This document shows positions 1-8,080 of a DNA stretch of 64,000 nt, piece by piece. The stretch's first letter is position 1. Each line of letters begins with the position of its first letter. Origin of the DNA: an uncultured Flavobacteriaceae bacterium (GTDB lineage: Bacteria > Bacteroidota > Bacteroidia > Flavobacteriales > Flavobacteriaceae); the NCBI GenBank assembly GCA_947501625.1, contig CANMWN010000002.1, forward strand, positions 620,001 through 684,000, read 5' to 3'. Both the position numbers and the translations under genes were made by a program. The notes beneath the pieces were generated by a model that searched no databases, was not told the DNA's origin, and was given only the letters and a program-made list of their open reading frames with translations.

Positions 1-12
1 AATGATAACCTT

Positions 13-37
13 ACTAACTATTTAGAATTTAGTTAGT
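13..37. repeat. Short AT-rich inverted repeat downstream of lgt
   Basis: ACTAACTA (13-20) pairs with TAGTTAGT (30-37) around a short loop, just past the stop codon of the minus-strand lgt gene. It could be a weak 3' hairpin for the lgt transcript. On the minus strand no T-run follows the stem, so I do not call it a terminator. Confidence 0.35.
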
Positions 38-41
38 TAAA

Positions 42-995
42 TTAACTTGCAGTTTTTACTTTACGAAACATAAAAAACAGTCCAACTAAAATCATTGGAA
101 TACTAAGCAATTGCCCTGTATTTAAGACTGATACCCAATCTTCTCTTTCAGCAATTTGAGCCTCTTTAAAAAACTCAACTACTAAACGAATAGACCATAA
201 TAAAACCATAAATAATCCAAATAAATATCCAGATTTATTCTTCTTATCAGTTTTCCAATACACAAACCATAAAATGAAAAATACACAAACGTAACTCAAC
301 GATTCATAAATTTGAGTGGGATGCCTAAACGGCACGCTTTCAAGCACATGCTTGTAGTTTAAACTATCAGTAATTAAATTATATCCTGTTTCATAATTGT
401 TAGAATTCGTTAATTGCATCGCTTCGCTCTTCGAAATATCATTTCTAATAAATCTAAAGCCAAAATTTGAATTAGTAACCTTTCCAACTATTTCTGAATT
501 CATTAAATTTCCAATCCTTACAAATGCTGCTCCAGAAGCAACAGGAATCACAATTCTATCCAAAATCCACATTAAACTTTTATACTTATGCTTTCTTCGA
601 TATAAAATCATTGCTACAATAATCCCAATAGCAGCACCATGACTTGCCAAACCTGTAAATCCAGTAAAAGAATAACCTTTAATAATTCCAAATATTGAAC
701 CATTTGGGTCTTCTGCTATCGGCAAGAATATTTCTAATAAATTATCTTTATAACTATCCCAACTATAAAAGAAAACTTCTCCAAGCCTTGCTCCAATTAA
801 TGTAGCTAATACCACATACATAAATAGCGAATCCACTTTTTCAACATCTACACCTTCATTTTTATAAATTCGCTTCATTATTTGAATACCTAATAAAAAG
901 GCTAAAACAAACATTAACCCATAATACCTAATTGGTAATGAACCTATTCTGAAAATTTCTGGTGATGGATTCCAATCTATTCCTAATTGTAACAT
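42..995 (-). CDS. lgt: Prolipoprotein diacylglyceryl transferase
   Basis: Inner-membrane enzyme that moves diacylglycerol from phosphatidylglycerol onto the lipobox cysteine of prelipoproteins. The 317-residue protein has about seven hydrophobic segments. It shows the family landmarks: YYGLM near residue 24, SHGAAIG near 118, RIGNLMNSEIVG near 161 (Arg, Asn and Glu conserved) and RHPTQIYE near 226. A polar insertion at about 174-225 makes it longer than the E. coli enzyme. Many predicted lipoproteins in this window would be its substrates. ATG start. It lies 29 bases downstream of yidD on the same strand, so co-transcription with yidD and cysS is likely. Confidence 0.96.
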   Translation of the reverse strand: MLQLGIDWNPSPEIFRIGSLPIRYYGLMFVLAFLLGIQIMKRIYKNEGVDVEKVDSLFMYVVLATLIGARLGEVFFYSWDSYKDNLLEIFLPIAEDPNGSIFGIIKGYSFTGFTGLASHGAAIGIIVAMILYRRKHKYKSLMWILDRIVIPVASGAAFVRIGNLMNSEIVGKVTNSNFGFRFIRNDISKSEAMQLTNSNNYETGYNLITDSLNYKHVLESVPFRHPTQIYESLSYVCVFFILWFVYWKTDKKNKSGYLFGLFMVLLWSIRLVVEFFKEAQIAEREDWVSVLNTGQLLSIPMILVGLFFMFRKVKTAS

Positions 996-1024
996 AAATG
1001 AGTTTATTTTTTACTTATTAATTA

Positions 1025-1273
1025 TTATTTTTTCTTTTTTGGTGGAACAGGATCATAGCCACTTTTCCCCCATGGATGACAACTAAAAATACGTTTAATT
1101 GCCAAATAACCTCCTCTAAAAACACCATAGATTTTTAAGGCCTCTACAGTATAATGTGAACATGTAGGTGTAAATCTACAGGTTGCCGGCGTATACGGTG
1201 AAATGGCAACTTGATAAAATCTCACCAACCACACAAATGGAATTGCGATAATCTTTGTCAACCTACTCAACAT
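1025..1273 (-). CDS. yidD: Membrane protein insertion efficiency factor YidD
   Basis: Small (82 residue) protein of the YidD family, which assists YidC-dependent insertion of inner-membrane proteins. The N-terminal hydrophobic/amphipathic helix is followed by the family core with [15 protein letters not shown] (about 32-46), [15 protein letters not shown] and a GYDPVP end; the three cysteines are the usual ones. It abuts cysS directly (cysS stop at 1274, yidD ATG at 1273) and precedes lgt on the minus strand. Its usual neighbours in other phyla (rpmH, rnpA, yidC) are absent here. Length and motifs leave little doubt. Confidence 0.95.
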   Translation of the reverse strand: MLSRLTKIIAIPFVWLVRFYQVAISPYTPATCRFTPTCSHYTVEALKIYGVFRGGYLAIKRIFSCHPWGKSGYDPVPPKKKK

Positions 1274-2755
1274 TTAATTTATTGAAAAAGTTGTTCCGTC
1301 TTTACCATCTTTCAATTGAATTCCCAATTCTAACAGTTCGTCTCTAATCTTATCAGAAAGTGCCCAATTTTTATTTTCACGTGCATCATTTCGCATACCA
1401 ATCAGCATTTCAACAACCGATTTTAATTTGTCACTTCCATTATCACTTCCTGATGGCTTTTCAAGCCCCAAAACATCAAAAACAAAACTATTTATTGTCG
1501 ATTTTAATATTTCATAATCTTTGTCATCTATACTTTCGTTACCTTCCTTGATTTGGTTGATATACTTGATTCCTTCAAACAAATTGGCAATTAAAACAGG
1601 TGTGTTAAAATCATCATTCATTGCTGAATAACATTTAGCCTTCCATGATTCAACGTCTACAGTAGAAGCATTAGAAACATCCAATTTATCTAACAAGTCA
1701 ATCGCATCCATTAACTTAAAATATCCTTTTTCGGAAGCCAACAAGGCAGCATCTGAAAAATCTAAAATACTCTTGTAATTTGCTTGTAACATAAAAAACC
1801 TCACTACACTTGGTAAATATGCCTTACTTAAGTGTTTGCTTTGACCAGTAAAAAAATCATTTGGCAAAATATAGTTACCTGTAGACTTTGCCATTTTTTG
1901 ACCATTCAAAGTCAACATATTTGTGTGTAACCAATAATTTACTGGCTTCACATTATTTCGAGTTTGTGATTGCGCAATTTCACATTCATGATGTGGAAAT
2001 TTTAAATCCATTCCACCGCCATGAATATCAAAATTTTCTCCTAAATACTTTGTACTCATAGCACTACATTCCAAATGCCAACCAGGAAAGCCATCGCTCC
2101 AAGGAGAAGGCCATCGCATAATATGGCGCTCGTCTGCTTTCTTCCAAAGTGCAAAATCTTGTGGATTCTTCTTTTCAGATTGTCCATCTAAACTTCTAGT
2201 ATTATGAATGGAATCTTCAATATTTCTTCCTGATAAAATTCCATAATGCTCCGTTTCATTATATTTTAAAACATCAAAATAAACAGAACCATTTTTTTCA
2301 TAGGCTAACCCTTTTTCAAGGATATCTTTTACAATTTCTATTTGCTCAACAATATGACCTGTTGCTGTAGGCTCAATACTTGGTGGTAAAAAATTAAATG
2401 TATTTAAAATATTATGAAAATCTACAGTATATCGTTGTACAATTTCCATTGGTTCCAACTGCTCTAACCTAGCCTTTTTAGCAATTCTATCTTCTCCTTC
2501 ATCTGCATCATTTTCTAAATGACCCGCATCAGTAATATTTCTTACATAGCGGACTTTATAACCTAAATGCAAGAAATATCTATAAATCATGTCAAAAGAC
2601 ATAAAAGTTCTAACATTTCCTAAATGGACATTGCTATAAACCGTAGGCCCACAAACATACATCCCAATCATTCCTTCATTTATTGTCTTTAAAACTTCTT
2701 TGGATTTTGAAAGTGAGTTGTAAACTTTTATTTCGTTTGATTTGTATAATTCCAT
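1274..2755 (-). CDS. cysS: Cysteinyl-tRNA synthetase
   Basis: Class I aminoacyl-tRNA synthetase charging tRNA-Cys in the cytoplasm; 493 residues. Visible motifs are the zinc-ligand and HIGH-type region [19 protein letters not shown] near residue 33, the zinc ligands in [10 protein letters not shown] and [16 protein letters not shown], and a KMSKS loop written KMAKSTGNY. The C-terminal anticodon-binding helical part is present, ending with the usual KDGKDGTTF strand. ATG start at 2755. It is the first gene of a minus-strand run with yidD and lgt, divergent from the meaB-like gene across a 122-base gap. Confidence 0.97.
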   Translation of the reverse strand: MELYKSNEIKVYNSLSKSKEVLKTINEGMIGMYVCGPTVYSNVHLGNVRTFMSFDMIYRYFLHLGYKVRYVRNITDAGHLENDADEGEDRIAKKARLEQLEPMEIVQRYTVDFHNILNTFNFLPPSIEPTATGHIVEQIEIVKDILEKGLAYEKNGSVYFDVLKYNETEHYGILSGRNIEDSIHNTRSLDGQSEKKNPQDFALWKKADERHIMRWPSPWSDGFPGWHLECSAMSTKYLGENFDIHGGGMDLKFPHHECEIAQSQTRNNVKPVNYWLHTNMLTLNGQKMAKSTGNYILPNDFFTGQSKHLSKAYLPSVVRFFMLQANYKSILDFSDAALLASEKGYFKLMDAIDLLDKLDVSNASTVDVESWKAKCYSAMNDDFNTPVLIANLFEGIKYINQIKEGNESIDDKDYEILKSTINSFVFDVLGLEKPSGSDNGSDKLKSVVEMLIGMRNDARENKNWALSDKIRDELLELGIQLKDGKDGTTFSIN

Positions 2756-2877
2756 TGATGAAAATTACTATTATTTATTGCTGTAAAAGTAGTAAGTTTC
2801 TCTATGAGTTCAAAACAATCTAATCTTTTTAAAAAAAATCATATTTTTACAAAAATATCTAACTCACTACTTTTAAT

Positions 2878-3867
2878 TTGAATAGTATTCATAAAACTTC
2901 AGTTGATGAATTTGTTTCTAACATACTGAATGGCAACATTAGCTATTTAAGTAGAGCAATAACGCTAGTTGAAAGTAGCAATTCGAAACACCAAGAAAAA
3001 GCCTCTAAGATTATAGAAAAGTGTTTACCACATGCTAATAAATCTGTTAGAGTTGGTATAACTGGCGTGCCAGGAGTTGGCAAAAGTACTTTCATAGAAG
3101 CATTTGGTAAATACATCACATCCAAAGGTGAAAAAGTTGCTGTTTTAGCAATTGACCCAAGCAGTAGTTTAAAAAAAGGAAGTATTCTTGGTGACAAAAC
3201 CAGAATGAATGCTCTTGCATTAGATCCCAATGCATTTATAAGACCTTCACCATCTGGAGATTCTCTTGGAGGAGTAGCAAAAAAAACAAAAGAAACCATA
3301 ACTCTTTGTGAAGCTGCTGGCTTTAATTACATAATAGTTGAGACTGTCGGTGTAGGTCAATCAGAAATTACAGTAAATTCAATGGTTGATTTCTTCTTGC
3401 TTTTAAAATTGGCTAATGCAGGTGATGAATTACAAGGTATTAAACGTGGGATTATTGAAATGGCTGATACTATTGTCATTAATAAGGCTGATGGAGACGC
3501 TATTAAAAATGCTAAAGTTGCTAAAAATGAATTTTCAAGAGCACTACATTTATATCCAAAGAAAGAAAATGGATGGACACCTAAAGTGTTGACTTGCAGT
3601 GCGCTACATAATAAAGGAATTGATGAAATTTACAAAATCATTGAAACTTTTATGAAGACTACCAAAGCAAATGGAAGTTTCAATAAAAAAAGAAATCAAC
3701 AGAAGAAAAATTGGTTCTTAGAAACCATAAATAATGAACTCACATCTAAATTTTATCAAAATGATAAGATTCAAGAGGAGTTAAAATCCTACTTTAACAA
3801 GATAGAAAAGTCAGAAATAAATCCGTATAAAGCGGCACATGAACTTTTAAAAAAGAACTACCAATGA
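2878..3867 (+). CDS. meaB: MeaB/ArgK-type GTPase
   Basis: G3E-family P-loop GTPase of the MeaB type, a chaperone that protects or reloads the B12 enzyme methylmalonyl-CoA mutase. The 329-residue protein has the P-loop GVPGVGKST near residues 63-71, a DPSSSLKKGSILGDKTRM segment, ETVGVGQSE (G3 region) and a nucleotide-specificity NKAD motif. There is no ATG in frame upstream; the start is TTG at 2878. Its last codons overlap the next gene by 4 bases (ATGA), so it leads the glycosyltransferase run. No mutase gene is in the window. The older name ArgK is misleading: nothing supports an arginine kinase role. Confidence 0.92.
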   Translation: MNSIHKTSVDEFVSNILNGNISYLSRAITLVESSNSKHQEKASKIIEKCLPHANKSVRVGITGVPGVGKSTFIEAFGKYITSKGEKVAVLAIDPSSSLKKGSILGDKTRMNALALDPNAFIRPSPSGDSLGGVAKKTKETITLCEAAGFNYIIVETVGVGQSEITVNSMVDFFLLLKLANAGDELQGIKRGIIEMADTIVINKADGDAIKNAKVAKNEFSRALHLYPKKENGWTPKVLTCSALHNKGIDEIYKIIETFMKTTKANGSFNKKRNQQKKNWFLETINNELTSKFYQNDKIQEELKSYFNKIEKSEINPYKAAHELLKKNYQ

Positions 3868-4580
3868 ACCCAGAATTCACCATTGTAGTACCAGTATATA
3901 ACGAAGAAGATAATCTTAAACGTGTAGAAAAAGAGTTAAGTAATTATATTAAAATTGCTTCTAAAAAAACACAAATCTTGTTTGTTAATGACGGTAGCAA
4001 AGACAAGAGTCAAGAGTTAATAGAACAAATTTGTGCTTCAAATTCTGATTTTAACTATATATCATTTGAAAAAAATTATGGTTTAAGTGCTGCTATTTCT
4101 GCTGGATTTCAATATACAGAAACCGAGTTTGTTGGTTATATAGATTCTGATCTTCAAACAGATCCAAATGATTTCAACCTTTTATTGGAGCATATTGATG
4201 AATTTGATTTAGTTACAGGTGTTAGAGCAAATCGTAAGGATTCATTTGTTAAAAACATGTCTTCAACTATTGCAAACGGTATACGTAGAACTTTTACTCA
4301 TGACGGAATGGATGATACTGGTTGCCCATTAAAAGTAATTAAAACATCGTATGCTAAAAAAATCCCAATGTTTAAAGGACTTCATCGGTTTTTACCTGCA
4401 ATGATTTTACTTCAAAAAGGAAAAATCAAACAAATTCCAGTAAAGCATTTCCCAAGAATTGCAGGAGAGGCCAAATATGGTTTATGGAATAGGCTATTAG
4501 GCCCTTTGATGGATTGCTTTGCTTACTTATGGATGAAAAAAAAATACATCAATTATTCAATTGAGAAAAAGAGCTCATGA
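3864..4580 (+). CDS. GT2 family glycosyltransferase, DPM1/ArnC-like
   Basis: GT-A fold glycosyltransferase likely to load a sugar from a nucleotide donor onto polyprenyl phosphate at the cytoplasmic face. The 238 residues show the family start TIVVPVYNEEDNL, LFVNDGSKDKS, and the metal/donor site YIDSDLQTDP near 92. There are no C-terminal transmembrane helices, unlike ArnC/GtrB proteins, so membrane attachment may come from the amphipathic tail or from the LAB_N protein encoded next, which overlaps by 4 bases. It also overlaps the upstream meaB-like gene by 4 bases. The sugar is unknown. ATG start. Confidence 0.9.
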   Translation: MNPEFTIVVPVYNEEDNLKRVEKELSNYIKIASKKTQILFVNDGSKDKSQELIEQICASNSDFNYISFEKNYGLSAAISAGFQYTETEFVGYIDSDLQTDPNDFNLLLEHIDEFDLVTGVRANRKDSFVKNMSSTIANGIRRTFTHDGMDDTGCPLKVIKTSYAKKIPMFKGLHRFLPAMILLQKGKIKQIPVKHFPRIAGEAKYGLWNRLLGPLMDCFAYLWMKKKYINYSIEKKSS

Positions 4581-5200
4581 AACCATGGATTATATATAGT
4601 ATTGGTTTTTTAGCACAGATTCTATTTTCTGGAAGATTACTCGTTCAATGGGCACTTTCTGAAAAAGCAAAAAAAGTTATTACTCCTTCCCTATTTTGGC
4701 AAATGAGTTTAATTGCTTCATTTCTTTTATTTGTTTATGGATACTTGAGAGACGATTTTGCAATTATGTTCGGGCAAGCGCTAACGTATTATATATATAT
4801 TAGAAATTTACAATTACAAGGCGAATGGTCTAAATCGCCTAAAGCAATACGAATATTCTTGTTAATATTTCCAATATTGATAGTTATTTACGCATTTAAT
4901 AACAACAAAATAGACATTGACAATCTGTTTAAAAATGTTGCAATACCAATTTGGCTAATTATTCTAGGCTCAATCGCTCAATTAATTTTTACATTCCGTT
5001 TTATCTACCAGTGGATTTATTCTGAAAAAATGAAAGAGTCAATTTTACCTTTTGGTTTTTGGTTACTTAGTTTAATTGGCTCAATACTTATACTTACATA
5101 TGCAATAATCAGAAAAGATCCTGTATTATTTATTGGCCATATTTTTGGAAGCCTCGTTTATATTAGAAATCTATTTTTATTAAAAAAGAAAAATGATTAA
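4577..5200 (+). CDS. Membrane protein with two LAB_N (lipid A biosynthesis N-terminal) domains
   Basis: The 207-residue protein is almost entirely membrane helices and is built from two copies of one unit. Residues about 8-80 and 128-201 align throughout: QILFSGRLLVQWALSEK with QLIFTFRFIYQWIYSEK, and YYIYIRNLQL with SLVYIRNLFL. Each copy matches the LAB_N domain, otherwise seen at the N-terminus of some lipid A disaccharide synthases, with about three helices. It sits between a polyprenyl-phosphate GT2 and a GT39 transferase with 4- and 8-base overlaps. By position it could be the flippase (the ArnE/ArnF role) or the membrane anchor of the GT2; that function is inference. Confidence 0.85.
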   Translation: MKPWIIYSIGFLAQILFSGRLLVQWALSEKAKKVITPSLFWQMSLIASFLLFVYGYLRDDFAIMFGQALTYYIYIRNLQLQGEWSKSPKAIRIFLLIFPILIVIYAFNNNKIDIDNLFKNVAIPIWLIILGSIAQLIFTFRFIYQWIYSEKMKESILPFGFWLLSLIGSILILTYAIIRKDPVLFIGHIFGSLVYIRNLFLLKKKND

Positions 5201-6818
5201 GATTATAGAAAAATATCCAACAATTAGTATTGTCATAATTAGCCTGCTAATGCTTTTACCAAACTTAGATACTTTGGTGGTTACCATAATGGAGGCAAGA
5301 AATTTTATAACTGCTCGTGAAATGGTCAATGATGGTAATTGGATATTAACTACTATGAATGGTTTACCAAGATATGAAAAACCTCCACTTCCGACTTGGC
5401 TGACAGCACTTTCAGGTATGCTATTTGGGATGAAAAGTTTATTTACTTTGAGACTTCCAGCAGCACTAATGGTCGTATTTTCAGGTGTATTTATGTATTT
5501 ACTTTCGTTTAAAATTACTTCTAACAAACATCAAAGCGTCATCAATGGATTAATACTTATTACATCATTCTACATTATAGGAATTATAAATGAAGCGCCT
5601 TGGGATATTTTTACTCATGGGTTTATGCTTGCTGGAATTTATTATTTATTTCAACTATTTCAAAACCAACAAAATAGATGGAGGAATTCGCTTCTAGCAG
5701 CTTTATTTATTGGTTTCTCAATAATGAGCAAAGGCCCAGTTTCTCTCTTTGCAATGTTTCTACCATTTATGATTTCTTATGGTGTTGTTTTTAAATTTAA
5801 AAGCTTTAAAAGTAAACTACCTGCATTTATGGCATGTATTATTACATTCCTTATTATTGGCGGATGGTGGTTCCTGTATGTTAGGCAAGTTGATAGTGAA
5901 GCATTCATAAAAATTGCTGAAAAAGAAACCTCGCGTTGGGGAAATTATAATGTTAAACCGTTTTATTATTATTGGAGTTTCTTTACACAATCTGGACTAT
6001 GGACAATATTAGCTTTTATTGGATTGATTTATCCATATATTTCTAAAAGAGTTTCTAACAAAAAATTATATCGTTTTTCTTTTTTATGGACCGTAATAGC
6101 TGTTGTATTACTTTCACTAATTCCAGAAAAAAAATCAAGATATTTAGTGCCTGTACTTTTCCCACTTGCAATAAATACAGGGTTTTATATTGAATACTTA
6201 ATTCAAAGTTTTAAGCATACGTCATTCAAAAAAAACACTTATCCAGCATATTTTAATTTTGGATTATTTGCACTTATCGGAATCTTATTTCCTATAATTG
6301 GATACCTACTTCTTGAAGATCAATTAAACGGATTGTGGCTAAATTTCGGGGTTGCTTCAGCAATAATGGTTGCTATTGGTTTGCTTATTCTTTATTTCTT
6401 AAAAATAAAAGATTTAAAAAAAGCCTTTTATACTAAAATTGCTTTTATGGTTTCCATTACAATTTTTGTTTTACCAATGCAAAAAGCGCTATATAGCAAT
6501 CCAGATTTTAATGAAATAAATAATCTGAAAAAAACTATTGAAAAAGAAAGACAAATAAAATCTTATACTTTTGGAGATTTAACTCCAGAGTTGCTTTGGT
6601 ATTATGGTGAAAACATAACTGATATTAAAAACAATAACTCTTTCAATTTACCTACTGATAAGCAATTTGGCTTGTTAATTGCCAAGCAAAACTTACATTT
6701 ACTCGACAACTTACCAAATACTCATTCTGCCAAACTCATAGATGAATTTGACATGAATTATTTTAAGAAAAAAAGAGAACGATTGGTACGAAAGTATTAT
6801 TTGATTACAAAAAAGTAG
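5193..6818 (+). CDS. GT39/ArnT-like integral membrane glycosyltransferase
   Basis: Polytopic inner-membrane transferase (541 residues, about 11-13 hydrophobic segments) of the PMT/ArnT group, which use polyprenyl-phosphate sugars at the periplasmic face. The first periplasmic loop carries MEARNFITAREM (about 33-44) and YEKPPLPTW (about 61-69), the counterparts of the ArnT DEtRYAEIsREM and KPPL motifs; the leading Asp is replaced by Met but the Glu is kept. A soluble-looking C-terminal part follows residue 440. It overlaps the LAB_N gene by 8 bases. The acceptor could be lipid A or another envelope glycan; the sequence does not say. Confidence 0.88.
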   Translation: MIKIIEKYPTISIVIISLLMLLPNLDTLVVTIMEARNFITAREMVNDGNWILTTMNGLPRYEKPPLPTWLTALSGMLFGMKSLFTLRLPAALMVVFSGVFMYLLSFKITSNKHQSVINGLILITSFYIIGIINEAPWDIFTHGFMLAGIYYLFQLFQNQQNRWRNSLLAALFIGFSIMSKGPVSLFAMFLPFMISYGVVFKFKSFKSKLPAFMACIITFLIIGGWWFLYVRQVDSEAFIKIAEKETSRWGNYNVKPFYYYWSFFTQSGLWTILAFIGLIYPYISKRVSNKKLYRFSFLWTVIAVVLLSLIPEKKSRYLVPVLFPLAINTGFYIEYLIQSFKHTSFKKNTYPAYFNFGLFALIGILFPIIGYLLLEDQLNGLWLNFGVASAIMVAIGLLILYFLKIKDLKKAFYTKIAFMVSITIFVLPMQKALYSNPDFNEINNLKKTIEKERQIKSYTFGDLTPELLWYYGENITDIKNNNSFNLPTDKQFGLLIAKQNLHLLDNLPNTHSAKLIDEFDMNYFKKKRERLVRKYYLITKK

Positions 6819-6826
6819 TATTTTTG
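6819..6826 (+). promoter_or_regulatory. Possible -7 box (TAnnTTTG) before the 6844 gene
   Basis: TATTTTTG at 6819-6826 follows immediately after the GT39 stop codon. A TTTG lies at 6800-6803, only 15 bases upstream, so the -33 spacing is poor. It could give the downstream membrane-protein gene its own promoter in addition to read-through. Confidence 0.35.
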
Positions 6827-6843
6827 AATTAAAATCACCTTAT

Positions 6844-7503
6844 ATGAAATCACTTTCTCGTTTAGAAAAATTAGGTTTTTCTTTTCTACTCTTAATTTTT
6901 GCATTTGGTATTTATTTTGCAAATACTGATACTGAATACTTTGATTTACACTATGCTCAAGAAGATGGTTTTGCTGAATATGGCACTGCAATAATGCTTT
7001 TTTGTATTAGTGCTTATTTATTCTCAAGATTATTAAAAATTAAGAAGTCTATTACTTGGAAAGTTGGAGTGACACTAATGGCTTTAGTTTTTCTATTCGG
7101 TGCAGGAGAGGAAATATCTTGGGGGCAACGCATTTTTAACATAGAATCATCTGAATATTTTAAAGAAAATAATGCGCAACAAGAAACCAATCTTCACAAT
7201 ATGGTTGTAAACGGGAAGAAAGTAAATAAAATTGTTTTCAGTCAATTATTAACTTTAATATTAGTAATATACTTAATAATCTTACCTATAATTTACCGAA
7301 GAATTGAAAGCATTAAAAAATTAGTTGACATGTTTGGAGTTCCAATTCCTAGACTACAACATACTATCGCTTTTTTAGTTGCTACAGGTTTAGTTCTAGC
7401 AATGCCAGCATCAAGAAAATGGGAATTATATGAATTGGCTTTTGGAGTAATCTTCTTACTTATCTTTCTTAACCCTTACAATGGTTATATTTATAAAAAA
7501 TAA
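6844..7503 (+). CDS. Uncharacterised polytopic membrane protein with EEISWGQR motif
   Basis: I do not recognise a function. The 219 residues hold about six hydrophobic segments (near 10-26, 46-62, 70-87, 125-148, 165-185, 192-210). Between them lie clustered polar residues typical of a conserved active site: YAQEDGFAEYGTA (E40, D41, E45), GAGEEISWGQRIF (E89, E90, Q95, R96) and NNAQQETNLHN (E114, H118). An EE...R pair followed by E and H resembles the arrangement in CPBP/CAAX-type membrane peptidases, but no recognisable full CPBP pattern is present. It ends the lipid-glycan gene run, 25 bases after GT39, and converges on the PAP2 gene with one base between stops. Confidence 0.8.
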   Translation: MKSLSRLEKLGFSFLLLIFAFGIYFANTDTEYFDLHYAQEDGFAEYGTAIMLFCISAYLFSRLLKIKKSITWKVGVTLMALVFLFGAGEEISWGQRIFNIESSEYFKENNAQQETNLHNMVVNGKKVNKIVFSQLLTLILVIYLIILPIIYRRIESIKKLVDMFGVPIPRLQHTIAFLVATGLVLAMPASRKWELYELAFGVIFLLIFLNPYNGYIYKK

Positions 7504-7504
7504 C

Positions 7505-8080
7505 TTATTTAACCTTAAAATATTTGTCAAAGAAGATTACTATTAATTTGTAAAACAGGTAACCCAGTAAACCTCCAAATAAAAATCCGAACAACACATC
7601 AAAAGGGAAATGAACACCAATATAAATTCGGCTGTATCCAACCAATAAAGCCCAACAAATTAAAAAAATAGAAACATATTTCACTTTATTTCTAAGTAAC
7701 ATTGCAAAGAACATCGCAACGGCTAAAGATGTTGATGCATGAGCTGAAAAGAATGAATATTTACCTCCACAACTAGGTTTAACAAGTCTTATTAAATTCT
7801 GAACCTCTTCATTATGACAAGGTCTTAATCTTTCAAAACCGTATTTAAACAAATTGGAAGTTTGATCAGAAATGGTTATGACTATTGCAACAAACAATAA
7901 TGACAACAACATTTTTTTTAAACCGAAATGTTTATAAACCAAAAATAGAATTAAGAGATAAACAGGAATAGAAGTCACGGTATAGGTCATAAATAACCAA
8001 AATAAATCCCACGTTTCAGAACCCAAATTATTTAAATAAATTAGAAGGTCAATATCAATATTTTTGATTTTTTCTAACAT
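7505..8080 (-). CDS. PAP2-superfamily membrane phosphatase
   Basis: Type 2 phosphatidic acid phosphatase fold, 191 residues with about five or six membrane segments. The three phosphatase motifs are visible: KYGFERLRP (K79, R86, P87), SAHAS (112-116, with A in place of the usual G) and SRIYIGVHFPFD (S150, R151, H157, D161). Such enzymes remove phosphate from undecaprenyl diphosphate, phosphatidylglycerol phosphate or lipid A. Two cysteines (88, 104) in the loop between motifs 1 and 2 could form a disulfide. It is convergent with the lipid-glycan genes, and one base separates it from the isomerase gene behind it on its own strand. ATG start. Confidence 0.93.
   Translation of the reverse strand: MLEKIKNIDIDLLIYLNNLGSETWDLFWLFMTYTVTSIPVYLLILFLVYKHFGLKKMLLSLLFVAIVITISDQTSNLFKYGFERLRPCHNEEVQNLIRLVKPSCGGKYSFFSAHASTSLAVAMFFAMLLRNKVKYVSIFLICWALLVGYSRIYIGVHFPFDVLFGFLFGGLLGYLFYKLIVIFFDKYFKVK

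Noticed and set aside
13-37. Terminator for lgt
   Set aside because: The stem is short and AT-rich and lacks a T-run on the lgt strand; recorded only as an inverted repeat.
2943-3299. Opposite-strand open frame of 118 codons inside the meaB-like gene
   Set aside because: It is the antisense shadow of a gene with clear P-loop motifs; it has no signal, domain or promoter. Other long antisense frames (for example within the 33959 TonB receptor, valS and cysS) were rejected for the same reason.
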